Positions 12,701 to 24,700 of a stretch of 64,000 nt of DNA are shown in pieces. The translations under genes and the position numbers were made by a program. Every line of letters begins with the position of its first letter. Position 1 is the first letter of the stretch. Under the pieces are notes generated by a model. It was not told the origin of the DNA. It did not search any database and saw only the letters and a program-made list of their open reading frames with translations. The DNA comes from Vitis vinifera. Taxonomy: Eukaryota > Streptophyta > Magnoliopsida > Vitales > Vitaceae. The DNA is taken from NCBI RefSeq assembly GCF_030704535.1, contig NC_081806.1, forward strand, positions 5,417,001-5,481,000, given 5' to 3'.

Positions 12701-15700
12701 ACAAGTATTCCAAATAGGTGGAATCCTAGCACCATTTTTGGACTTTTTTCATTGATTCTAGAAAGTTTCTTTCAAATGCTGTATGTAATTTCTCTTACAT
12801 CTTCTGCTCTTTTGAGCTGAATGGAACTTGTTATGATACCTCAGTTCTGTTCTTTCATGATACAATACAGTAAGAACAGTTTATTTGAACAGACTTGGTA
12901 CAAATGCACTCTATTTTGCAAAAAATTTGCATGGCATGCTTTTGATTTTATCATAGAAGCAAATTGGAGAATCAGTCACTTCCATGATTTTATTTTTATT
13001 TTAAATTTATTTTTTCTGTTTGGGAAGAAAATTCCATTTCCTTACCTAAAAGTGGAGGGAGTTCCAATCACTTAATCCACTTTGCAAATAACATGTATGA
13101 TGGATTAATGGAGTTTTACTTGGTATTGGAAGACTTTATGACTTGTATGCTACCTTTAACACTGGAATTGGATGCATATAGTATGGTTGTGCTTTGGCCT
13201 TTATGCGATGATGAGCACTGATCAAAATGGAGCAATAACCGTTCAAGGTAATGCTTTATGAAGCTGAATCTTCAATAACCAAGATGCAGCATGTTATAAA
13301 TGAGTGTGGTCATGATGAGGATGTTCAGAAAGATGGCTGTAAGGAATAGACATCAAGAAAGATAAAAAAGAAGAAGATATGAACTGTTTGAAAATATACT
13401 AAGTTCGATATGTGATGAAATGTGGTATGTCAATTTAGATGGTTCAGAAATGGTCGAGTTTGATTGATGATGCTGGAGGGTGAGTTGAAGGCTCTAAAAT
13501 GGGAAAGAAAGGACGATATGTATTTGGTGAAGAACTTGAGAAAACTCATCTTATGGTTTGATCACCAACATGCTTTTAATCAGACTGAAATTGTGAAGCA
13601 GGAAGATTGTTCTTGTCCCATAAATGCGGGGAATTAAGCACTGAAAATAGTAGTAAAAAATGCTTTGTTTCCTTTGAAAGGTGGTTAATGGCTGTTTTGG
13701 AAGTGGCTTTTGGTGGATAATTAAATTGCCCCCACAATAGTTGCTTTTAGATGGCACTCAAGTTTCCAAGATCTTAACCATTTTCTATATTACAACTAAT
13801 GATAATTTACTTGACATTTTATGAATTTTCCCTTTAGTATTATTTTCTTATTTTTTTTTCTTGGACTGCTTTATGATTTTGTGTTTTCAGAGCTCTGTAG
13901 CACTTGTAATTCACTAGCCATTCTAATAAAGATTTCATCTTTATGAAAACCCTTGTGTTATGCTGATGGTTTTGATCACCATTTTGAAAAAACAAGTCTA
14001 TTTTATTTCAGACTTGATTTTTATTTGTGCTACTCAACTCCTAGTTGGCATGCATTTAATGTTGGAAGTCTGAGACATTCTATGTCCACTCCATCACTCC
14101 ATGTTTGCCTATGATGGTCTCCAAACACTTCATGCTTAACAAATCAATTTGGTTAAAGCTTTTATATGAGAATATTTTTATTTCATGATTTATCCTCTTT
14201 TAGGGCAAAATTTTTGATCCTTTTAATGTTGCAACCTGGTTTTAGGTTGCAAGAGTGAGAAATGCTCTTGCCTATGCCACTCACAAGTTTTTCCAAGAAA
14301 ATGGATTTGTTTGGATCTCAAGTCCTATTATTACAGCTTCAGATTGTGAAGGAGCAGGTGAACAGTTCTGCGTGACTACTTTGGTATGCTCTATGTCATG
14401 GATTAGTTTGTTCTTATTTTAATGGATAATTTTCAATTTACATATTATTTTTGCTGCAGAATATATTTTTGTTTCTAATTGAAGCATGAATTAAAGAAAT
14501 ATTATATTAACACATGGGTTTCTCGAATGTAACAGAGTTTGAATTTTGATCTTAGAAGTCTCCAAGTGACTGTTGAGGGAATTCATTTTGTTCCATATTG
14601 TCCTCCTAAAAAGATGCTCTTCCCCAATATTCTTTAACCTTCCTAGCACCTCTTAGTGCACATCATGTGTATGGCATTTGCTTTTCCCAGTACACACTCA
14701 TTTTTTATTTCTTGAGTCTTATTACTGACTAATTAACATCATTCATGATAAGTAGAGTTCCTTTAATTACAAGTTTAAATTGATATTGGGGTAAAATTGA
14801 GGAAGAGTTTCTCTTGAAAAAAATTATTAAAGAAAAGTAGGAAATAGTTTAAATTATCTTTTTGCAATTATGAAGATTAATGAGAATCCAAGATTCAATT
14901 CTTTTATAATGACTACATTGGATAATATGTATTGATCAAGTTATGCATTCCGATTGCCACATGTTTTGAGCTACATATGTTTCTATCCAAGCATCAGGTA
15001 CAAAAGAAGTTGGATGTTCATGCTGCCACCTAACAACACTAGTGTATCGTGTGGGAGTTTTTCCTGGATGAGATCTTTTATCTCAATTTTTTCTTCCTTT
15101 TCTTTTTCCTCTTATTCAATATACTCCATTTTTCTTATTCACTATGTCTTTATTTCTTATTACAAAATTGTCTTTTTTTTTTCCTTTGCCTTGAAAACTA
15201 AGAGTGTGACTCCATAGGAACCGCACCAGATCTTAGATTAGCAACAAATACATTTGTTATTTAGATTTGGTATGATTTTGTATGTATTATGCAAGCAAAT
15301 CAATATTTTCTGTGGTCACTTGACCAAGATGTTGAGAGGGCATTGAAGTTGCCCTCCTTTTTCTTTTGTATACTGGAGCTCTTGGGTGATATTGCTTCAC
15401 TGGTTGCATGTTTTATTATGCTAGTCAGTGTCTTCTTACAGCAATTCCATATCAGTAGCTTCTATTGCATCCTGTTATATATCTCTTTATGCTTTGATAA
15501 GGATTTATTTATTTATTTCTTTTCTTTTTTTGTTTAACAGATCCCTAGCTCCCGAGAAGCTACTGATTCTACAGTGGATGCCATTCCTAAAGCTAAAGAT
15601 GGTTTAATTGATTGGTCACAAGTGAGTCAAATTCATATTTAATTTTGTGTTACAGCCAAATTTCATATTTTTACTATGGTACAGCTGATATGGTAAATAG

Positions 15701-18700
15701 CAGATCTAGGTGCCTGGTTTTTTGGAACTTGTGTATGTTGAGGACTGCTATGAAAGAACTTGGTTACTGAAACCAATTGTCATGCTCTAAGCAATAATTA
15801 TTTTCATAGTTCATCCTTTCACACAAGTGACCATAAGTAAGGAATGTGGGAGACTTCTCATGTGATTTTTAAGATTAGAGCATAGCTTCCATCATGAAAG
15901 GATATGGTCATCCTCTATGATCACAAGTGAAAGTCTTTCTCAGTTTTAGATTTAGCTTAGCATATTCATTATTTTGGAAAGGTTTTTTTTTTTTTTTTGA
16001 TAAGTATTATTTTGGAAAGGTTAATACCAAGTATCTGATTTTGTTGATGGCATTGGTGTAACCTTCATTTCCTCTTATTGTGATTTAGGACTTCTTCGGT
16101 AAACCAGCATTCTTGACTGTCTCAGGCCAACTCAACGCTGAAACATATGCCACTGCTCTTTCTGATGTATATCTTTTCTTGTCTTGATGTTAGTTTCAAA
16201 TTGTTATTGTTGCCTCTATACTATGATTTTTGTTTAATCATTACTGTCAAATTCCATAATAACAGAAATTTTCATTTTTTCTCCAGGTGTATACATTTGG
16301 TCCCACATTTCGAGCAGAAAATTCTAACACTTCTAGACATTTAGCTGAATTTTGGGTATCTAGCCTTTTTTTTTTCCTCCTTATTTAACTTGAATTTTCC
16401 AAATTAAATAAAGAAAAGAAAAGAAACAACCAGAGTTACTAGACATGTCAACTTCTTTTTTCTCTTTCCCAAGATAATTGTATCCTGGTTCATGAATTAT
16501 CAAACACAACACTGTTGATTTTTGTTTCTTGGTTTAAGATGATTGAACCAGAACTTGCATTTGCTGATCTGAATGATGACATGGCTTGTGCAACTGCCTA
16601 TCTCCAGTATGTAGTATGTTACTTTTCACATCCATTGTCAATTTAGCACCCTTCATATAGAACACTAAATTTTTTGAGTGTATCTCCATGTTGATGCTTG
16701 ATTCTTGGAGTAATATGCAGTTTTATGTATGTTAGGTAACATACATCCTTGAAAACTGCAAGGAGGACATGGAATTTTTCAACACTTGGATTGAGAAAGG
16801 CATTATCAATCGATTAAGTGTATGAGCTTCCAGCATAACCTATCCTCTTAAAACTTTGTGTTATACCATTGACTCTTGATATTTGGATTTTTTTTCGTTT
16901 TCTTTTTTCTTTTTTAATTAAATTCTGATCAACAGGATGTGGCTGAGAAAAATTTTGTGCAGTTGACTTATACTGATGCAGTTGAACTTCTTCTAAGAGC
17001 AAATAAGAAATTTGAATTCCCGGTACCTTCTACTTTTTCTTCCTTTGCAAGGTTTTCCAATGGGCATTTCTTTATGTTTGTCTCTAATACTTTGATCTTC
17101 AAACTTGAAATTCATGCCCTCTATGCATTTAAAGTATCAATTTTGATTATAATACATGTTTTGTTGAAGTTTGCAATTGCTAGAGTGCATGATATACATT
17201 GTGGGCCAAATCCTATAAGCTTAAGTTTTTAGGAAAATTGGTAGTTTAACATGATATTACAACCTTGTTTGGTAGGAAATCATATGTTCAAACCTTACTA
17301 CATATTTATTTCCTCAATTTATTAAGCCCAAAGAGGCTACTTTATTTCCTAAATTTATTAAGTCCATGTGTAAGCCCAAAGGAGGTTATGAGGGCACTAT
17401 AGTGCACCCAAATCCTACAATTTTAAGCTTTTAGAAAAATTGGTAGTTCAACGATAATGATGAACCTTATCTTTTGATGGCTTGTCTCTTGGGGATTTTT
17501 TTTTTTCTAATTTAGTAGGATGTGTAGATTCTAACCTATTTCCCTATTCCATATGTTGATGGGCCAAATTTAAACATTTTTTGTTAAACTATAACGGAAT
17601 TAATTAGTTCTTCAAATCTTGGATTGAGTATTGATTGTTAATTTATTTATGATACATCTTATTATTTGACACCGGGTGTCAAATAGTTGATTTTTCTCTT
17701 GGTTATGTTTGGGTTCTCTGCCAGAAGAGCCTCCAGGGAATTAATGTGAGAAAGATAACAGAGATTAGTTTTGACATTTAAAAATGACATTTGGTGAACA
17801 TCATTTCATGCAAAGATGACTAAGTGTGGTGTTCCATGTATACTTCTTGTGTTTTGGGTTGTGCCCCCTTCTTTGCTTGACTAGTTTCAAGTAGGGAAAA
17901 TGGGTTTGACATTTGTTTTTTGTTTTGGAAGATTATTGGAAGCTTTTAATCATGCCTTTTTCACTGCTTGCCTCTGCTTGATGACATTTTCCTAAATATC
18001 TCAGTATGTCATGATCAAGTGCTATTTCAGAACTAAGAATTGATTACTCATCTAGCTTTCACGCAGTTCTTTGAGATAATGAATTAGATGATTGTTTATC
18101 TCTTTTTTTGGGACCACACTCATATTCATACTTGATGTGGGTGGAAAGCTAGGAAAATAGTTCTTTTTTGATAGGCAAACAAGAATATTTAAAAGATGCC
18201 AATCCATGAGTGGGGGGTGTACCCTAAGTACAGGGGAGGTATACAAAGGATGCCAAAACAAAAACATAAACACCTCAAAGGAGCACACAAAACACCCTCT
18301 CGCTAACACTCAACTAATCAATAAAATCTAACAAGGAAACATGACCATCTTGAATATGTTGGCAAGCTCAATTGAAAAAAGTACAAATAAGAGAGTCCTT
18401 TAGTGCTTGATTTGAGCGTTGAATTCCGTCAAAGTATCTTTAATTCCTCTCTTACTAAAAAAATCCAAAACAAGCAAAGAGGGGTTGTCCTCCAACTCTT
18501 TTTCTATTTTTGCTGACCAAACTCCCATGCTATCCCTTTAGCAAATCCTTCACAGAAAAAAGGGAGGACCCAAAAAAGGTCAAAGAGAGAAAACAACAAA
18601 TGCCAAAAAGCCATTGTCTTTCCACAATGGATTAGCATGTGATTAGCTGATTTTTCTGAACTCGTACAGAAGCAACAATAGACGTATAATAAGGTATTAT

Positions 18701-21700
18701 GTTGTAGAATTGAGGGTACCCAAATATTGTTGTTTCAATTAGATGCATGTTGAGGACTCTTGCCCTATTTCACTCTTCACAATTTGGCTTTAATTAGTGT
18801 CTTTTGGACTTTCTCTCACATTAGAAGAGGCCATTCCTTAATTTATAGAATGAAAGTAAATATTTGTTGTGGGGTTCAATTGAGGAAGTTAATTTTGTTC
18901 TTTTTCTTTTCCAAAGTAAAGCCTTATATATCAACTATTCCACTTTCTCACTCTTTTACAGTTGTTTTCTTTCTATGTTTTTCAACCATATTCATCGGCT
19001 TTGCATGATCACATGATTCTACCACTTCTAGATTTTTCCAAACAAAATTTTTGTCCAGATGAGCAAATTGACATGACGCCATTTGCTTTTTGGTTCTGGA
19101 ATATCCTACTAAGGGACATGCCTGCAAGAGACTCGCTTTCCTATAGTTAACAACCTATTCCAAATATAACTAATCCATTCATCAACATTTGATGGACTAG
19201 ACTTGAGATGTGAACTGTTTGAACTATTCTTTACATTAGTTATCCCTCCTTAATTTGTGCTTATAAGTTATCATGTTGTAAATGCAATTCTCCCAATTTG
19301 GGCAACCTTGTCCTGCTGCCAAACTGGTTTTTTTTTTTTTTGGGAATTCTTGTTTTCTTTCTTTCTGTTCCCTCGCTTTTTTATGTTTTGAAGTTCTGGT
19401 ATTTGCTATTCTAGTTTTTCTGGAATTATAATTTTTCTTGACTTCTAGTGATGCTTGGAACTACCACAGAAATAACTTTAAAGTAAATGAAATTTGCATC
19501 TTTTTTAATAAATATGTGAGAAAAGAAAAAGAAATGTGCAGAAAATATTTTGTATGTATTGATGAGCTAAAACATTTTATAGGTGAAGTGGGGATGCGAT
19601 TTGCAAAGTGAGCATGAACGCTACATAACTGAAGTGGCCTTTGGTGGATGCCCTGTGATAATTAGAGACTATCCTAAGGCATGTGTCCTAACCACTGGAA
19701 AAGCAACACTTATTTTGAGGTGGTATTATCATGTTTGGAAATACTATTAAAATTCTCTCAATGGGAACCTTTCAGGATATTAAGGCTTTTTATATGCGGC
19801 GAAATGATGATGGGAAGACTGTTGCAGCCATGGATATGTTGGTTCCACGGGTAATTTCTGGATTTTCCATTCGCTTCTATTGTTTGATGTTTGATTCCTG
19901 CAGTGATTTACTTTATCCTCATGTGCATGTACTCTCTGTCCATCTTTCACAATAATGAATTGACACAATATCACACACATATATAAATACATACATATGA
20001 ATGGATGGAATGTATATGTCTCCATCTCTCCACCCAGGGGCGGAGCTAGAAATAGGATTCTGGCAGGGGGCAAATGTGAGCCAAAAAGCGACATTTGACT
20101 TACTGGTTGGTTTGTTTCTCTCTTTAAAACTGAGGTCATAGGATCATAACCTCATATTGCAGGGTAGTTTTTATTTTTATTTTTCAGGGGGGCATGTGCC
20201 TCCTCTGAGCCCTGCCTAAATCCGCCAGTGTCTCCACCTTCTTGCCTAGAGTTTTATTTTTAATGAAGGAGGTTACTGGACTACTCCAACTCATGTTAAT
20301 ACTGCACACATTAATCTGCAGTTGGACTTTTGTGACTTCTAGTCCTATTGTTTTTTCTTTTTGTTTCATAAATCACGTGAGGTTGTTTTTGCTGTGAAAA
20401 GAATACAATAATAGACGAGTTCTAAGAAACATTAGTACTCGTGAAAATAAAAGATATCCAATATAGATGAGTACTAAGAAATGCTAATTCTCATGAAATC
20501 AAAGATATTCAATTTTGTTGATTAAAACTAGGGAAGAAACTTTGTGAGTAGGTTACTTCAGAAGATGCTTTCATACTCCCTTTGCAGTCATTCAAGGCAT
20601 AATATTTTTACTATGAGCCACTATCATTCAAGCACATTTATATAGTTCTAATTATTTAAATATATAGTTACAATTATAAAATATATGAAATTATGAGGAT
20701 ATCTTTTGTATTTTGTTTTTCCCTTTACTAAGATTGTATTTTCATTTTATGCAGTTTGAAAAGATGAATGGTGGGAAATTCATTAGAAATCTGTTTGACA
20801 TTCAAGTTCCAATTATAAGCAGCCAAGAGTTAGTTGCTAAAGTTGGGAAATTAAAGTTGAAAGAAAAACCAGGAACATCAGATTCTTTATCAAATCGGGG
20901 GCCCTAGATATAGGGCAGATTTGTTGCAGATAATCAGATGGTGGGGAAAACATGTGGGGATGAGTTAGCATCAATAAGTACTCACTGAAATGCATTGCTA
21001 ACAGAAAAGGCAAAGCCCTTTTATATCTGAATTAAGCTAGGAAATCCTAAACAACTAAAAACTTGATCATAAACAAATTTGAACAGAGAGAGGAATCTAC
21101 AAGGTTTTAGCCTTTCAAAGTACCTCCTTTAACTTGAAAAATGAGAAAATATGTGGCACTGGACTATACATTAAGACGTAATTTCCGAATTATTGAATCC
21201 AAGTCAATGACAAGACAATTTTAGGGTTGGTTGATGGCTAGTGGCATGGGATCTATCATTCTAAAGGGCAGATGATCTAATGGGTTGTGTATACTTTCAT
21301 CCTTTTTTGGGCCCACTGGATGAAGTGCGCATGTTTTAGGATTCTAGCAAGAGTATAAGTTGGGATCTCATCTCTCAAGTTTCATTCATGTTTTTTAATT
21401 TTTCTCTCAAATTTAAAACTGTCATTAATTCATTTCTATGTTATTCTGGACAGTTTTGGCCATTAGTCAGGTTGTCATCTTTGGACAGTATTGTTGGGAA
21501 AACATCTGATGGTCATTACTCCAAACTGGAACTCATCCATTTCAGACACTATTTTTTATAAATTGAGTTGGGAGATATCTGAACACTTAATTCTTTGCTG
21601 TGAGTTTTATTAGAAATATGCAGAGTAATTCCTGGTGCTGTTTTCTATTTGATATTTCTAAGGATTATGGTGAAATTTCTTGAATGGTGGATCTGTAGTG

Positions 21701-24700
21701 CCTTTAGCTTTAGTGGACACTGGAGCATCTAGAGGGTTAGCAGCCTTAGAAGTTTATTCAAGAAAATTAAATCAACTTAGAAATTTTGGCTATCGGCTTA
21801 GGAGAAATCAATGCCTATGGTGCATTAGCTTTGTGTAGCTATTTGGTGGGAAACTATTTTGAAGAAGCGACCCAGTAGTACTGTTATTTTCTCTCAGTTT
21901 GACTTTTGTACATTGGTTAGATATTTGGTATAATGGGTGTTGTTTGTGCAAGATTAAGGCAGAGTTAGCAAATCATATCCTAATTCACTGTGCTAAAGCC
22001 TGTATGCTTTGGGACCTTCTGCTTGCTTTGTTCGGGTTGATGTGGGTGTTTCCAAAGACCATTAGGGAGTTGCTCTTGTGCGGGCATCATAATGGAGTGA
22101 GAAGAAGGTGAAGAAGACTGTCGTGGATTGCCCCCTTTGCTGGTTTGGTGTTTATGGAGTCGCTCAAAGCATTTTTCCTAAGATCCTCTTTAATTGGTGT
22201 AGGATCCTCTTGGGAGTTTGATGCTACTTTTTGGGATTTTGTACATGGTTTGGATCAATGCTTAGGTGTGTGGTTTGTTTGCCTTTGGCACTCTTCATAT
22301 GCTCCTGATGTACTTGGTGCTCTGCCTTTTGGTAGACACTTTTATTATCTTTCTCTTTCTCTTTGCCTATTCACCTTACTGGTTAAAAGATAAGTTTTTT
22401 TATTTGACACATATGAGGTGGGAGGGCAGTGGCTCCATCATACTGCTTCCTTGTGCCTGTTTTAAAAAAAATTCCCTTTCCAAAGTTGGGTTACTTTGTA
22501 AATTTTAGTAGTCTGGCTAATCACATGTCCCAGATATGTTATCTTATTTTTCTAAGAGATTTTGATTCTGTTACTTTTCTAACATACCAAAGGTTTGGAA
22601 AGGAAATTTCACATAATTGTGACTATACCCATCTTTCCATTAGTTTGCTTTTCTGCCTATATCTACTAAGTCCTGCACCTTAGTGTATATGTGACTCAAC
22701 AATACATTACATGAACTGTTTGGATGTTTCTGTTTTGTGGTTTCAATTAGCTTCTGCTTTAAAGGCCTTTTGTTTGTTAGGTTGGTGAGCTTATTGGTGG
22801 AAGCCAAAGAGAAGAACGACTTGAATATCTGGAAGAGCGTTTAGATGACTTAAAGCTCAGTAAGGACTCCTACTGGTGGTATCTTGATCTGCGTCGGTAT
22901 GGTTCAGGTCAGGGATCTTTCTTCTCCTAATTTAATGCTGTCTTTTAAGTTGGTGAAAATGCTGCATTTTCCCATTTACAAGTTCTATGATGTGCCTGCT
23001 TTTCTCCATTTGTGTTTAGGGTACATGAAACAAATCTAGGGAACTTTCCTACACATCCCCACCCCATTTCACCTGAACCACCATATCATGCACATTCATT
23101 AAGTTGAAATATGGTAGTTTTATTTTATGCTTTGTAACTGGACAGTTTCAAAACCTATTATAAGTCTCTTACCTCTCAACAATTCTGCGCAATAGTCCAA
23201 TTCTTGCACACATGAACTGTATTTGGTTATGATTTTAGTGCATGACCATAAAAAGACTTGCAAGATATTGCCCCTTTCAGAACCTATCAAAAGTCTCTTA
23301 TCTCTAAACAAGCCTGCTCAATAGTCCAATTCTTGCACACATGGACTATATTTGGTCATGATTTTAGTGCATGACCATGAAAAGACTTGCAAGATGTTGC
23401 CCCTTCCCTGCAAATGAAACAAGAGCAACTTGTTAGAAGATAAAAGAATGAAAAAGGAACAAGTACCCACATGCCTGTTTCACATGTTAATAAAAAAAGA
23501 AAAAGCAAAAGGGAAAAAGGAAAAGTTTGACATGCTATGTACTAACATCGATGAAATAGATTCCCTGGAGTTTGCTACTTCCCCATGAGTTTCATGGCCA
23601 TTTTTCTTTTGACTGTTGATGATGACTGTGACTCAATCTATATTTAAGCAGTACATGCAATGATGAAAGCATTAAAAAAAGTTGAAAATCTTTCCTCCAT
23701 GAATTTTGATTCACATGGAGTCACGATGTGGTTCCTTAAAAGAAACCAAGAAAGGGTGGAGGGAAATTCTATTGGAGCTGAGATCTTGGCCCTCCTGGAA
23801 AGCCATGGGAAGGCTTCGCTCTTGGCTATTGAGCCAAACTTTGTTTGAGGGAGATTATTTCATGATTATTAAATGGGCTCCAAGCCCACCATTGGTTGTG
23901 GCAGTACCCTCATTTCATAGGGCTATTCTGGATCTTCCTGTCTCAATGGGGCTGGATATAAACAGGTGCCTAGATCAGCAAATAGGGAAGTAGAATCCTC
24001 ATCTAAAAGAGGAGCTTCTTTTGCAGTTCATGACGGTTAATTTTTACCCTCATGGGTTTTCGCTTCGTTTTTCCTTATTTCCTTAGCTTTTTTTATTCCC
24101 TTTCATTTTTTAAGAAATCTTGTCCTTCCTTGTAGCCCTCCTTTTTCTCATAAAAAAGTTAATGAGTCTATTTGGTAATTTTTTCGTAATTTTTTTTAAA
24201 AAACAGTTCTCAATTTTTTTTAGAAATAAAATTTTGTTTGAGAACTCGAACATGGAAGAAAGTCTTCTCAACTTATTCTTCATGAAGGTACTGTTTGTTT
24301 ATAAATAATGTAAAAGTTCCTAAAGTATTCTTCATATTTTCAATTGTTTCGTATAACATCTACAAAAAACATTTCGAAACACCTCAAATTTGTTTTTAAA
24401 ATCAACCTGTTTAGAACAAAATTTTAAAAACCTGTTTTCAAAAAAAAAATAAAATATCAAATGTGGTTTTTAAGTTAGAAAATTGTTTTTCAGAAACCTT
24501 TTTCAAAAAAGCTCGAAGTTTTTGCATGGAATAAATGGAAACAAGAAATTTAATTGAAGGTGCCCTCTAATAATTGATTATGTGTTGCTGCAATGGCCTA
24601 CAGCATTTAAAGGAATTTCTGTGATGTTCTCCTCTATTTACCTACTAAACCCTTCCTTATTTTTCAGTCTTTCTTTTGAGGCATTGGGTACACCACACGC

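Noticed and set aside
21670-21850. Frame containing LVDTGAS, like a retropepsin active site
   Set aside because: Only the short motif fits; the surrounding residues do not resemble a retroviral-type protease and no other pol domain is near.
23660-24000. Possible LINE RNase H-like remnant in intron 14
   Set aside because: Fragments such as [12 protein letters not shown] faintly recall an RNase H strand, but frames break and no catalytic pattern can be followed, so it was not annotated.
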